Origin: VXYL01 sp965199875
GTDB lineage: Bacteria; Pseudomonadota; Gammaproteobacteria; Pseudomonadales; Azotimanducaceae
Length of the DNA stretch: 64,000 nucleotides
Assembly: GCA_965199875.1 (NCBI GenBank)
Contig: OZ241346.1
Coordinates: 186,001 to 250,000, forward strand
Direction of reading: 5' to 3'
Positions 1 to 8,997 of the stretch are shown piece after piece (within the stretch, counting starts at the first letter, position 1; each line of letters begins with the position of its first letter). Below the pieces are notes generated by a model that was not told the origin of the DNA, searched no databases, and was given only the letters and a program-made list of their open reading frames with translations. A program made the position numbers and the translations under genes.

Positions 1-235
1 GGATGCCGTTGTCGCGCTTCAACCGCGAGCGCAGGCGCTCGACTTCCGGGTCGTCGTAGACGCGCCGGCCAGGCGCCCGCGGGTCCGGCACGCCGAATCC
101 GCGCTGCTCCGGGAACGGGCGACCGTGCTCGTCCACGGTCTCGTTCACCGGGGTCGTCTCGTCCCAGCCCACGGCGGTTTCGCCATGGACTTCGAGGGCG
201 GCCAGTTCCGCGCCTGCGGTGGATTCGCCTGTCAC
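1..235 (-). CDS. N-terminal part of an unrecognised protein, cut by the window edge
   Basis: This is an open minus-strand frame that runs off the left edge. The start is placed at a GTG (complement of 233-235), giving about 78 visible residues. They are acidic and Arg-rich, with a Pro/Arg stretch (DPRAPGRR) and a final segment ending RSRLKRDNGI. No signal peptide or transmembrane segment is visible, and I do not recognise the family from this N-terminus. It lies about 120 bases downstream of the redoxin/cytochrome gene on the same strand and may belong to the same transcript. The start is uncertain because other GTG/ATG codons could serve further inside the frame. Confidence 0.5.
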   Translation of the reverse strand, partial: MTGESTAGAELAALEVHGETAVGWDETTPVNETVDEHGRPFPEQRGFGVPDPRAPGRRVYDDPEVERLRSRLKRDNGI

Positions 236-352
236 CGAAGTTCCTGAGCAGCCAGCACGGCGCCAATGATAGTGGAGTTGCGACTCATGTCGACAGCGTC
301 GCTCGACTGCGCAGGAGGGCAGCTTGGCGTGCAGCGAGGGGCGTTGCGGATG

Positions 353-2134
353 CTACTCGGCGCCGGTCGACTCCGCGCCCTCCGCGTCCAGATAGCGAAA
401 GCTGAGCGTTCCGAAGAGCATCTCGTCCCAGGACTGGCGGCCCCAAGGCACGGCGCGGCTCGGGTCCGGGTTGGCTGGGTTCTGCGCCGAGTTGTCCCAC
501 CAGGTGGTGTGAACCACCCGGGTTCCCGCGGGCAGCACCTTGGGCTGCTGCAACACGTAGCTGGTCTGCCAGTTGAAGTCGTAGTTCGGCACCCGCAGCA
601 GCAGTTCCTCGCTGCCGTCGGGGTAGAAGGCGCGGAACTCGCTTGCCTTGCCTCGGTAGTGGGCGTGGGGCAGCAGGTCGTACACCAGAATGTCGCGCTT
701 GAAGGTGCGCTCGGCGATGTCGCTGTGCGCCTTGGCATGGGGCGGTATGAGGATGCGGGTGTTCATCAGCACGGCGCCTTCGAGGCGGTGCTCGGGCGGT
801 TCCTCGTGGAAGTACAGGCCGAGCTTGGAGCGGTCCGTCACCGCCTTGCCGTAGGGCGTGTAGTGCATCTGGAACACCACCACGGCGCCCGGCGGCAGCA
901 GCGTGCCCGTGCCGTCGGGGTACTCGTCCACCACCATGCCGGGAACGTAGCCGCCCAGGCTGCCTCTGCTGGCGAAGCCCCGGCGTCTTTGGCCGTCGAT
1001 CGGGTTGCCGAGGGCATCCACCTTCCGCTGGCCCTCGGCTTCGGCCTCGGGCACCACGAACTGCGTGATCACGTGGTGCAAGGCCGCCCGGTCGCCAGGC
1101 AGGATCTCCTGCCCGCGTATCCACACTGGCCGGTTCAGCGGATTGCGCACGCGCTGGTACTGGTATTCGACGACGCCGCTGGCGGGCACGTCGAACGCTG
1201 GAATGTCGAGCACCAGGTCGGGTTCGCCCAGCTGCCACTGCGGCCAGCGGTCCGGCAGCGTGGCCAGCGCATCTTCGCCTTCGCCGCGCGGGGCGCCTGC
1301 TTCCACCCAGTGGACGATGGTTCGGATCTCGTCGGCGCTCAGGGAGCGATCGTTGGCGAAGCTTCCGTGCGCGGGGTCCGCATGCCACGGCGGCATTCGC
1401 CGCGTGCGCAGCACTTCGCGGATCATCGGCGCGAAACCGCGAACCATCGGGTAGCCGGTCATGGCCCACGGGCCGATGCCGCCGTCGCGGTGGCAGGTGA
1501 CGCAGTTCTCGGCGAGGATCGGCGCAATGTGCTCGGTGTAGGTGAGCGCCTCCGCGCTCCCGGCGCCAGCGTTCGCCAGAGGACACGCGCCGGATACCGT
1601 GCTCGTCTTCGGTTCGCGGCCGGCCAGAAACTCGTCGAGCGCCGCCTCGACATCGCTGCCGCCGCGGTATGCCAAACGCCAGCTGCCGGTGTCGATGATC
1701 AACGTTTCGCCGGCGTGCCGAAGGCGCAGCGATTCGCCAATGATGCCGGCGTGGTCGATCAGCACCGGCGTCTTGGCAGCGATGCCGTCTCGGGAGATGC
1801 CCTCCGAGTTCAGCATCAGGAACACCACGTCGCGTTCCGCATGATTGGCGGCCGCCGACTCGAAACGCGCCTGATCGGCGGCGAAGGAGGCGCAGCGCGC
1901 GCTGTGCGCCATCAGCACCACGGCGCGGGCGTCGGAGAGGTAGTGCAGTTCCACGGCCTCGCCGTGGTGATCGAGCAGCTCGAAGTTTTCCACCCGCTCG
2001 CCGGGGCCGAAGTCGGCAGCGGCGCTGGCCACGGCCAGAAGCGCCGCCGCGGCAGACGCCCTTGGCGCACTAGGGCGAAGTCGCGGGGAAGCGGGGCGGT
2101 CGGAAGATTGTTCGCAGTCGCGGTTCGTGGTCAT
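353..2134 (-). CDS. Secreted redoxin - cytochrome c - copper type II monooxygenase-like fusion protein
   Basis: A protein of 593 residues. The N-terminus has a hydrophobic Ala-rich stretch that looks like a signal sequence, so export to the periplasm is likely. Domains in order: a thioredoxin-fold redoxin region (about residues 45-180, with SARCAS in place of a normal CxxC); a c-type heme motif CVTCH near residue 215 followed by a Met-rich loop (RRMPPWH); then a C-terminal half resembling the copper-binding domains of PHM/DBH-type ascorbate-dependent monooxygenases, with HHVITQF, a QMHYTPYG motif and LPHAHYRGK supplying candidate copper-binding His residues. The frame is open for 203 codons further upstream, but that part overlaps the next gene and is not protein-like, so the ATG at 2134 is preferred. 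The substrate is unknown; a redox or copper-dependent oxidation is inferred. Confidence 0.8.
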   Translation of the reverse strand: MTTNRDCEQSSDRPASPRLRPSAPRASAAAALLAVASAAADFGPGERVENFELLDHHGEAVELHYLSDARAVVLMAHSARCASFAADQARFESAAANHAERDVVFLMLNSEGISRDGIAAKTPVLIDHAGIIGESLRLRHAGETLIIDTGSWRLAYRGGSDVEAALDEFLAGREPKTSTVSGACPLANAGAGSAEALTYTEHIAPILAENCVTCHRDGGIGPWAMTGYPMVRGFAPMIREVLRTRRMPPWHADPAHGSFANDRSLSADEIRTIVHWVEAGAPRGEGEDALATLPDRWPQWQLGEPDLVLDIPAFDVPASGVVEYQYQRVRNPLNRPVWIRGQEILPGDRAALHHVITQFVVPEAEAEGQRKVDALGNPIDGQRRRGFASRGSLGGYVPGMVVDEYPDGTGTLLPPGAVVVFQMHYTPYGKAVTDRSKLGLYFHEEPPEHRLEGAVLMNTRILIPPHAKAHSDIAERTFKRDILVYDLLPHAHYRGKASEFRAFYPDGSEELLLRVPNYDFNWQTSYVLQQPKVLPAGTRVVHTTWWDNSAQNPANPDPSRAVPWGRQSWDEMLFGTLSFRYLDAEGAESTGAE

Positions 2135-2196
2135 CGGTTCTCGTTCGGCTTGCGCCGTCTCCTTCGGTCTTGTGCGCCGCGTGCCGCGGCCAAGCG

Positions 2197-3159
2197 CTAC
2201 ATGCGCGGGATCACTTCGTCGGTGAGCAGCAGAAACGTCTCGTGGCTGAGGATGGAAGCCAGCAGATAGCGCAAGGGAATCTCTTCCTCCAGGCGCTTCA
2301 GTTCGTCCACGACCTTGGCGGGGGAGCCGTGGATGATCACCTCGTTGACGTAGCGCTCGATGCGCTCCTCCTTGGAAGGCGCGCCGGGCGCTGGCGCGGC
2401 GTAGGAATCCAACGTCCAGCGCGCCCCTTGCCGGGCGATGGCCTCGGCTGCTTCGTCGCTGCGGGCGATGGCCAGAAGCCGTGCCATGGGCGTGTCTTGC
2501 CGCTGCTCGAAGCCGTGCTCGTCCAGGCAGTGGCGGTAGCGGGCGTACTTCGAGGCGGTCTCCTCGTGGGTGGCGTGGGGATCCATCAGGACGGCATGGC
2601 CTTGGCTGGCGGACCAGGCGATGGCGTCCGGCGAAGTCGAGGCGATCCACGTCGGCATGGGTTCCTGCAAGGGCTTCGGCAGCACCTCGACGTCGCGGAA
2701 CTCGTTGAATCGGCCAGAGTAGGTGAGCGGTTCGTCCTGCCACGCCCGTTGCACGATGTCGACGTTCTCGCGGAAGCGGGCGTAGGAGTCGTCGCGGCTA
2801 ACGCCGAACACTTCCATCTCCTTGCGGTCGAAGCCGCGGCCGGCGCCCCAGTTGACGCGCCCGCCGGAGAGGTGGTCGAGCAGCGCCACTTCCTCGGCCA
2901 GGCGCAGCGGATGGTAGAAGGCGGCGAGGCTGACGCCGGTGCCGATGCGCAGCCGTTTGGTGATGTCGGCGACGTGCATGCCCATGATGTGTACCGACGG
3001 GCAGACGCTGTAGGTGGAGAAGTGGTGCTCGGCCAGCCACACTGCATCGTAGCCGCCGCCGTCCATGATGCGCACCCGCTCCAAGGCGCGCCGGTAGACG
3101 GTCGCCAGCGGCACCCGGCGCCCCGGCCAGCTGAAGAATTGCAGAACGGCGAACTTCAT
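2197..3159 (-). CDS. LLM-class (luciferase-like) flavin-dependent oxidoreductase
   Basis: A protein of 320 residues with the bacterial luciferase-like TIM-barrel pattern. The N-terminal beta strand leads into a GYDAVWLAEHHFS motif, followed by RIGTGVSLAAFYHPLRLAEE and a DHLSGGRVNWGAGRG segment typical of F420/FMN-dependent monooxygenases. The family uses reduced flavin and oxygen to oxidise small organic substrates; the substrate here cannot be told. Length and the ATG start fit the family. It is 33 bases downstream of an ABC permease and 62 bases upstream of the redoxin/cytochrome gene, so all could be cotranscribed. The protein is cytoplasmic, with no signal peptide. Confidence 0.85.
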   Translation of the reverse strand: MKFAVLQFFSWPGRRVPLATVYRRALERVRIMDGGGYDAVWLAEHHFSTYSVCPSVHIMGMHVADITKRLRIGTGVSLAAFYHPLRLAEEVALLDHLSGGRVNWGAGRGFDRKEMEVFGVSRDDSYARFRENVDIVQRAWQDEPLTYSGRFNEFRDVEVLPKPLQEPMPTWIASTSPDAIAWSASQGHAVLMDPHATHEETASKYARYRHCLDEHGFEQRQDTPMARLLAIARSDEAAEAIARQGARWTLDSYAAPAPGAPSKEERIERYVNEVIIHGSPAKVVDELKRLEEEIPLRYLLASILSHETFLLLTDEVIPRM

Positions 3160-3192
3160 CGCTTGCAGGAAGCGCCGGCCACGCGCCGCGGG

Positions 3193-4356
3193 CTACTCGC
3201 CGCGCAGCGCCGCGGTGATCGGCAGCCAGGCGGCGCGCACGGCAGGGAACAGCCCGCCCAGCGCGCCCAGCGACAGCGCCCACGCCAGCCCCGTCTGCAC
3301 GAGTTCCGGCGTCACCGCGAAGTCGAAGGCGATCTGCGAGAACGACACGTTGCTCAGCGTCGACGCCGTGTAGCCGTTGAAGGCCAGATAGCTGACCAGC
3401 GCCCCCAGCAAGCCGCCCAGAAGGGCCAGCGCCATCGCTTCGATCATCACCGAAACCACCACCGGCACGTTGCCGAAGCCGAGCGCCCGCAGCGTCGCGA
3501 TCTCCACCGTGCGCGTGGCCACGGCGGAGTACATGGTATTGAGCGCGGCGAACAACGCGCCGATCGCCATGATCGCCGCGACGGCGATGCCGAACGCCTC
3601 GATCTGCTCCGCGACGCCGCCGGCCTGGCTGGCGAAGAACTCCACCTCGCCAACCAGCTTGAGGTCCAGTCGCGGATCGTTCTCGACGCGCTCGGCCAGC
3701 TCGGCGACTCGCGCTGGCGAATCCGCCCGCAGGCGCATCGAGCTGACGCTGTCGCCGCGCCGGAAGGCGGACTGCGCGATGGCGAGGTCCAGCCACAGTT
3801 CGGACTCGAAGGCGGAACCGTCGGCCGCGAAGATGCCCACCACCTGCCACTGCGAACCGCGCACCTCCAGAGTGTCGCCGACGTCGATGCCGGCGAACTC
3901 CGAGTGCGCGCCGCGACCGGCGATCAGCTCCGCCTTGCCGGTCTGGAAGTTGCGGCCGTCGACGATCCGCACCGCCTGATGCACCTCGAACGCCTTCGGG
4001 GTTACGCCGCGCACGATCAAGTTGGCGTCGAGGCCCGTCGATCGCTTCGGCATGTCGGCGACGGTGTAGAGTTCGCCGCTGGCGTCGAGCACGCCCTCCA
4101 TGCTGGCGATGACGTTCATCTCGGCAAGGGAGATGGCGCTCGACAGCTCGCTGTCCGAACCGCCGCGCAGGACGATGGCGCGGTCCGCTTCGCCGCCGCG
4201 GTCCAGGGTGGCGCGAAATCCAGCGGCCATGGCGAGAATCGCGATCATCACGCCGACCACGCCGGCGATGCCCACCACGATCACCGCGGAACTGCCAAGG
4301 CGCGAGGGCAGGTTCTGCAGATTCATCGCCGTGATCTCGAGGAGCTGGCGGAACAT
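3193..4356 (-). CDS. ABC transporter permease, FtsX/MacB type (second permease)
   Basis: A 387-residue membrane protein with the MacB/LolC topology: one N-terminal transmembrane helix (about residues 20-45), a large periplasmic MacB_PCD-like domain, then three C-terminal helices in an FtsX domain (from about residue 270). The text around LRALGFGNVPVVVSVMIEA is the characteristic FtsX coupling-helix region. It starts directly after the stop codon of the preceding permease with no spacing, so translation is probably coupled. With the adjacent ATPase and fusion protein it forms a tripartite exporter or lipoprotein-releasing-like machine. The cargo is not identifiable. Confidence 0.9.
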   Translation of the reverse strand: MFRQLLEITAMNLQNLPSRLGSSAVIVVGIAGVVGVMIAILAMAAGFRATLDRGGEADRAIVLRGGSDSELSSAISLAEMNVIASMEGVLDASGELYTVADMPKRSTGLDANLIVRGVTPKAFEVHQAVRIVDGRNFQTGKAELIAGRGAHSEFAGIDVGDTLEVRGSQWQVVGIFAADGSAFESELWLDLAIAQSAFRRGDSVSSMRLRADSPARVAELAERVENDPRLDLKLVGEVEFFASQAGGVAEQIEAFGIAVAAIMAIGALFAALNTMYSAVATRTVEIATLRALGFGNVPVVVSVMIEAMALALLGGLLGALVSYLAFNGYTASTLSNVSFSQIAFDFAVTPELVQTGLAWALSLGALGGLFPAVRAAWLPITAALRGE

Positions 4357-5520
4357 CTAGCTTCTCCGCAGCGCTTCGGCGATGGTCAGCCGGTTGGCCT
4401 GCAAGGCCGGCTGCACGCCCACCACGACGCCGAGCAGCAGCGCCGTCGCGGCGCCGGTGACGGCCGTGGCGGGCGCGAAGACGAATGCTCCCAACGGCGT
4501 CTGGGCGAGCGCCGCGTTCAGCAGCGGCGCGGCGAGCAGCGTGATGCCGATGCCGAGCAGTCCGCCCAGCAAGCAGAGCAGAACCGATTCGCCGAGCACC
4601 AGCATGGCCACCTTGGCGTCCGAAAAGCCGAGCGTCTTCAGCACCGCAAGCTCCGGGATGCGCTCGCGCAGCGCCTGGTTCATGACCACCGCGGTGAGCA
4701 GCAGAATGGTGAAGAACACCGCGGACAGAATGCCGTTGGCGATCAGTCCGATGTCGCCCAGCTGGGCGCCGAAGGAGCGCGCCAGCTCGTCTTCGGTGGT
4801 GGTCTTGGTGGGGTCGAGGGAGTTCTCGAACAAGGCGTCGATGGCGGCCGAGACCTCCGGCGCGCGTTCCGGGTCGGCGATGCGCAGGGTCCACCAGCCG
4901 ATGCTGCCCTGGCCGAACGCCCGGGCTTCGTCGAAGTAGTCGTAGTGGAACAGGAGGCTGGACTGCCCGATGTCGTCGTCCTCGTAGCCGTAGTAGCCGA
5001 CCAGATCGAACTCCCACAGACGGCTGCCGTCGCGCATTGGCCAGATGTCCGCCTCGATGGGGATCTTGTCGCCGACCTGCCAGCCGAACTTCTCCAGCAG
5101 ATTGCGCGACGCCACGGCGCCGGTGCGGGTCTTCTCGAAGGCGTCGAGGTGTTCTGGCGAAATGGTCAGCTCGGAATACATCTCGAAGTAGGGACGCGGC
5201 TCCACGGGGAACTTCGGAAAGAAGTTGCTCGGGTCCTGGTAGTTGCCGCCGAACCAGGTCTGATGCGTCACCGCCGCCACGCCGTCCACCGCCCCGATGC
5301 CGGTACGCTGGCTCACTGGCAGCAGTTCGATCACGGAGTACTTGGCGGTGGTCACCAGCCGGTCGGCGCCGCTCACGTCGACGCCGCCGCCCTCGAAGAA
5401 CGCCGCCAGGGTGCGCAGCAGCGTGAACAGCAGGAACGCCACCAGCACGGAGAACAAGGTCAGATAGGTGCGGATCGGACGCCGTTGCAGGTTGCGCCAC
5501 ACCAGGCCGACGGTGCTCAT
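4357..5520 (-). CDS. ABC transporter permease, FtsX/MacB type (first permease)
   Basis: A protein of 387 residues, the same length as the next permease. It has an N-terminal transmembrane helix (TYLTLFSVLVAFLLFTLL), a periplasmic domain, and three C-terminal helices with the FtsX motif LAVLKTLGFSDAKVAMLVLGE. The ATG at 5520 overlaps the ATPase stop codon as ATGA, which fixes the start even though the frame is open further upstream. Two different permeases with one ATPase suggest a heterodimeric membrane unit, as in LolCE, rather than a MacB homodimer with fused ATPase. Confidence 0.9.
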   Translation of the reverse strand: MSTVGLVWRNLQRRPIRTYLTLFSVLVAFLLFTLLRTLAAFFEGGGVDVSGADRLVTTAKYSVIELLPVSQRTGIGAVDGVAAVTHQTWFGGNYQDPSNFFPKFPVEPRPYFEMYSELTISPEHLDAFEKTRTGAVASRNLLEKFGWQVGDKIPIEADIWPMRDGSRLWEFDLVGYYGYEDDDIGQSSLLFHYDYFDEARAFGQGSIGWWTLRIADPERAPEVSAAIDALFENSLDPTKTTTEDELARSFGAQLGDIGLIANGILSAVFFTILLLTAVVMNQALRERIPELAVLKTLGFSDAKVAMLVLGESVLLCLLGGLLGIGITLLAAPLLNAALAQTPLGAFVFAPATAVTGAATALLLGVVVGVQPALQANRLTIAEALRRS

Positions 5521-6197
5521 GCGGCCTCCGCCACCAGCCGGCCCTTGTCCAAGTGCACCGTGTGCTTGGCATGCTCGGCGGCCTTCGGGTCGTGGGTGAC
5601 CATGACGATGGTCTTGCCGTGGTCGCGGTTGAGGATCTCCAGCAGGTCGAGAATCTCGTTGGCGGTGTCGCGGTCCAGATCGCCGGTGGGCTCGTCGCAG
5701 ACCAGAATCGGCGGGTCGGCGACGATGGCGCGGGCGATGGCGACGCGCTGCTGCTGGCCGCCGGAAAGCTCGGCCGGCTTGTGCGAGGCGCGGTCGGCGA
5801 GGCCCACTACCTGCAGCGCCGTCTCGGCGTTCCTGCGCCGCTCCTTGCCCGACAGCTTGGTGAGCAAGAGCGGCAGCTCGACGTTGCGCCGGGCGTTCAG
5901 CACCGGCAGCAGGTTGTAGAACTGGAAGACGAAGCCGATGTTGGCGGCGCGCCATGCCGCCAGTTCGCGGCTGCCCAGCCGGTCGATGTGCTCGTCGGCC
6001 ACGCGCACTTCGCCGCTGCTGGCGCTGTCGATGCCGCCGATGATGTTCAGCATGGTGGTCTTGCCGCTGCCGGACGGCCCCATCAGCGCCAAGAAGTCGC
6101 CGGCGTCGATCTGCAGGTCGATGCCCATGAGCACATCCACCACTTCCCGGCCTTTGACGAAGCTCTTCTCGACTTGCTTCAGATCCACGATCGGCAT
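5517..6197 (-). CDS. ABC transporter ATP-binding protein, LolD/MacB type
   Basis: A nucleotide-binding subunit of 226 residues. Walker A is GPSGSGKTTML (near residue 40), the Q-loop is FVFQFYNLLP, the signature is LSGGQQQRVAIARAI, Walker B is ILVCDEPTGDLD and the switch His lies in MVTHDPK. The pattern puts it in the LolD/MacB/FtsE branch that drives extrusion of substrates from the inner membrane or periplasm. It starts 12 bases after the fusion-protein gene and overlaps the permease gene by 4 bases, so a single operon is very likely. Confidence 0.95.
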   Translation of the reverse strand: MPIVDLKQVEKSFVKGREVVDVLMGIDLQIDAGDFLALMGPSGSGKTTMLNIIGGIDSASSGEVRVADEHIDRLGSRELAAWRAANIGFVFQFYNLLPVLNARRNVELPLLLTKLSGKERRRNAETALQVVGLADRASHKPAELSGGQQQRVAIARAIVADPPILVCDEPTGDLDRDTANEILDLLEILNRDHGKTIVMVTHDPKAAEHAKHTVHLDKGRLVAEAA

Positions 6198-6209
6198 GGT
6201 TCGGGTCCT

Positions 6210-7484
6210 CTAGTTGACGACGGCTACCGACGCCCCGGTGCGCAGTTCGGCGAGCTGGGCGGCGCCGAGGCGGGCGACGACGCGCTCGCCGCTCCGCAAC
6301 CCGTCGGTAATGCGCAGATTGGCGCCGCGGGCGTTGCCGATGGCCACTTCCCGGCGCTCGGCGGCGTCGCCCTCCACCACCCAGACGTAGTGCTTGCCGG
6401 AATCTTCCACCACCGACGCCTTCGGCACCAGCAGCACCGGCCCCTCGGCCGCGGTCTGCTCTTGCGACTCCGGGCCGGGGTGCGCTTGTGCTGCCTCCAG
6501 GAATGCGACTTTGACGCCCATGTCCGGGAGGATGCGCGGGTCGCGCTGCTCGAAGCCGATGCGCACGCGCACCGTTGCCTTGTTGCGGTCGGCAGCCGGG
6601 ATGGTGGCGATGACCCGCGCCGGTATGGCGAAGTCGGGATAGGCGTTCAACGTCGCCGTGGCCGGCTGGTCGGGAAAGACGCGGTTGATGTAGGCCTCGT
6701 TGACGTCCACTTCCACTTCCAGCGAGCCCATGTCGACGATGGTGCAGATGCCGGTGCGGGTGAAGCCGCCGCCGGCGGAGACCGGCGAGATCATCTCGCC
6801 TGGCTGCGCCGCCTTGGCCACGACGACGCCGCCGAACGGGGCGCGTATCCGCATGTCTTCCAGCTGCCGCTGTTGGATGGCCAGCTGGCGTTGCGCGACC
6901 ACGATGTCGCGCTCGACCCGGGCGAAGCGCGCCTGCAAGGCTTGCAGCGCGAGGGTGTCGCGGTCGAGATCCGCCTGGCTGGCCATCTGCTTGGAAGCCA
7001 GATTGCGCGTGCGTTCGACGTCCAGCTGCGCCTGGCGGATGTTGACGCGCAGCTCGTCCTTGCCGGCCTTTGCGGCCGCAAGCTGCGATTCCGCCAGTTC
7101 CAGATAGGCGCGAGGAATGCTGTCGTCCAGCACCGCCAGCAGCTGCCCCTGTTCGACGGTGACGCCTTCTTCGATCAGCACTTCGAGCACCTTGCCGGTG
7201 GCCTTGGAACTCACCGTGGCCTGCCGGCGCGCCACCACATAGCCGGTGGCGTCGAGCACGCTGTCGCCGGCCGCACTAGGCGCAAGCGCGCGCACGGCGA
7301 CGGCCTCCACCTCGACGACGGGCGCCGCCAGCAGGGGCCGGCCGAAGGTCCAGGCGACGAAGGCGAAGCCGCCAACCACCGCCACGGCGACGAACCACTT
7401 GACCGGACGAGCGGAACCCGGGGCCGCGTCGCGCTGGATCTTCAACTCGTTCAGCAGCGCTTTCTTGTCGACGTTCTCAGCCAT
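6210..7484 (-). CDS. Membrane fusion protein (HlyD/MacA family) of the ABC exporter
   Basis: A protein of 424 residues with one N-terminal transmembrane anchor (about residues 29-50). It then has a biotinyl-lipoyl-like half motif (GYVVARRQATVSSKATGKV), a long coiled-coil hairpin (about residues 125-215, rich in Gln, Leu, Ala and Arg), the second lipoyl half (MRIRAPFGGVVVAK) and beta-barrel and membrane-proximal domains. Family members bridge an inner-membrane ABC transporter to an outer-membrane channel or regulate its ATPase. It is the first gene of the exporter set MFP-ATPase-permease-permease. No outer-membrane channel gene is present nearby. Confidence 0.92.
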   Translation of the reverse strand: MAENVDKKALLNELKIQRDAAPGSARPVKWFVAVAVVGGFAFVAWTFGRPLLAAPVVEVEAVAVRALAPSAAGDSVLDATGYVVARRQATVSSKATGKVLEVLIEEGVTVEQGQLLAVLDDSIPRAYLELAESQLAAAKAGKDELRVNIRQAQLDVERTRNLASKQMASQADLDRDTLALQALQARFARVERDIVVAQRQLAIQQRQLEDMRIRAPFGGVVVAKAAQPGEMISPVSAGGGFTRTGICTIVDMGSLEVEVDVNEAYINRVFPDQPATATLNAYPDFAIPARVIATIPAADRNKATVRVRIGFEQRDPRILPDMGVKVAFLEAAQAHPGPESQEQTAAEGPVLLVPKASVVEDSGKHYVWVVEGDAAERREVAIGNARGANLRITDGLRSGERVVARLGAAQLAELRTGASVAVVN

Positions 7485-7540
7485 CGCCGGTCATCGTAAC
7501 ACTTCGCACCTCGCGGCTCTTTCGAACGATGCCCAAACGG

Positions 7541-8572
7541 TCAGTCCGCCAAGGCGTCGAACTGCCGCAGCAGGCCGCTGCCGCCGGGGCTGGCGAGAAT
7601 CTGTGCGCTCAAGGCTTCGCGCTGCCGCTCGGCGGCGAGGCGCGGCTGCTCGGCCGTCGCCCAGCCGAGCAGTTCGTTCCAGTAGCGGTCCACCAGGAGG
7701 CGCGCCGGCATGGTGCCGCCGTCGCTGGTGCGTATCGTCCTCTCGCGCAGTTCGCCGAGGTACAGACGCAGCGAGGCAACGTGAATGCGCTCGTCGATGC
7801 GGATGCGCTCGACGATTTCCGCGGCCAGCTGGGCCTCGGCGCGGCGCTCGGGGAACAAGCCCGGCGCGCGGAACAACGCCTGGGAACTGGCGAAGCCGAG
7901 CTCGGCGCGAAACTCGATCACCAGCAGATTCATCAGAAAGCCGAGCGCCATCTCGAAGGGCATGTCGATCTCCGGCATGCGCCGCTCGGCGTCGGGCCGG
8001 GCGATGCTCGCCGGCGGTTCGACGTCCGGGTATGCGCCAGCGCCGAAGGCCAGATCCCGGGCCACGAACCACATCACGTCGTGGCCGCCGATGCCGCGGT
8101 CCGGTTCGCCGCCTTCGTCGACGCCGTGCGCCTTCAGCAGGCCCTTGCGGAGGTGCCCAAGCGCCGTGCCGCTCAAGTCTTCGACCACCAGCGCTTGCAG
8201 ATCCGGGAACGGCATGGTGGCGATCATGCGCCCGCGGCCTTCGATCTTGCCGGTGATGGTGAGCGCGTTCCAGAACGGCCGCGAGATCCCGTTCTCGATC
8301 AGCAGGCGCTGCTGCGCATCGTTCGGCAGGCGCGTCCCGGCGAGCAGCGAGGCGTCTGCGGCCAGCCAGTCGCCGCCTTGCTCGCGCAACGCCGCGGTCC
8401 AGTTGTCCAGGGCGACGTTGCGCCCCTTGGAGCGGGGCGAGACGTAGTGCCCGTCGTCGTCGAAGCCGCCGTGCAGGCGTTTGCCGCCAACTTCGTGGAG
8501 CGCGGCGTATGCGTGCTCGGAGAGCAGTTCCGCTTCCGAAAAGACCCGTTGTCGCGTCGCCGCGTCTGCCAT
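7541..8572 (-). CDS. Uncharacterised protein, possibly ferritin-like
   Basis: A protein of 343 residues that I do not recognise with confidence. It is soluble, with no signal peptide or membrane helix. A predicted helical core (about residues 205-275) contains the acidic, His-bearing sequences LVIEFRAELGF and DERIHVASLRLYL; the ERIH element has the ExxH form used in ferritin-like diiron proteins, but a second ExxH is not evident. A conserved-looking GGHDVMWFVARDLAFG segment lies upstream of it. It sits 56 bases upstream of the fusion-protein gene on the same strand and is divergent from soxD. The ferritin-like idea is inference from one motif. Confidence 0.7.
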   Translation of the reverse strand: MADAATRQRVFSEAELLSEHAYAALHEVGGKRLHGGFDDDGHYVSPRSKGRNVALDNWTAALREQGGDWLAADASLLAGTRLPNDAQQRLLIENGISRPFWNALTITGKIEGRGRMIATMPFPDLQALVVEDLSGTALGHLRKGLLKAHGVDEGGEPDRGIGGHDVMWFVARDLAFGAGAYPDVEPPASIARPDAERRMPEIDMPFEMALGFLMNLLVIEFRAELGFASSQALFRAPGLFPERRAEAQLAAEIVERIRIDERIHVASLRLYLGELRERTIRTSDGGTMPARLLVDRYWNELLGWATAEQPRLAAERQREALSAQILASPGGSGLLRQFDALAD

Positions 8573-8718
8573 GCGATGACTCCCTGTGTGTGCCGAAGTG
8601 CCGAAGCGGATCGCCGCGGGCCACGCGCATGATGCTGTTTCGCAACCGAACCACTATGCTCCGTGGCTGTCGCCGAGCGGCTTCGCTTGGCCCATGTTAA
8701 CCCTTGCCGAGCCGTAGG

Positions 8719-8997
8719 ATGCTGCAAATCCACTGCCCCATCTGCAACGAACTGCGCAGCGAGGACGAGTTCGCCTACGCCGGCGAAGCGGACGTTCCGC
8801 GCCCGCCGCAGCCGTTCGAGCTAAGCGACGAGGAGTGGGGCGGCTACCTGCACTTCCGCCGCAACCCCAAGGGCGAGCACCGCGAACTGTGGTTCCACGC
8901 GGCGGGCTGCCGGCGCTACTTCAACGCCCGGCGCGACACCGTGAGCTACGACGTTCTGCGCACCTGGCGCATCGGCGAGGACGGCCGGCCGGAATGA
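8719..8997 (+). CDS. soxD: Sarcosine oxidase delta subunit
   Basis: A small protein of 92 residues, the usual size. It has the Zn-binding layout of the family: CPICN near the N-terminus and a His...Cys pair in WFHAAGCRRYF, with the typical ending DTVSYDVLRTWRIGE. In heterotetrameric sarcosine oxidase this subunit packs against alpha; the enzyme demethylates N-methylglycine to glycine, with formaldehyde or methylene-tetrahydrofolate and H2O2 as products. The ATG at 8719 was chosen over a TTG five codons earlier because homologues begin with Met-hydrophobic-Cys. The gene overlaps the alpha-subunit start as ATGA. Confidence 0.93.
   Translation: MLQIHCPICNELRSEDEFAYAGEADVPRPPQPFELSDEEWGGYLHFRRNPKGEHRELWFHAAGCRRYFNARRDTVSYDVLRTWRIGEDGRPE

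Noticed and set aside
2170..5919. A 1249-codon plus-strand open frame, and similar long frames at 266-2269 and 5553-7499
   Set aside because: They lie antisense to genes with clear families, are His/Arg/Gln-rich without recognisable domains, and are expected from the GC-rich codon pattern.
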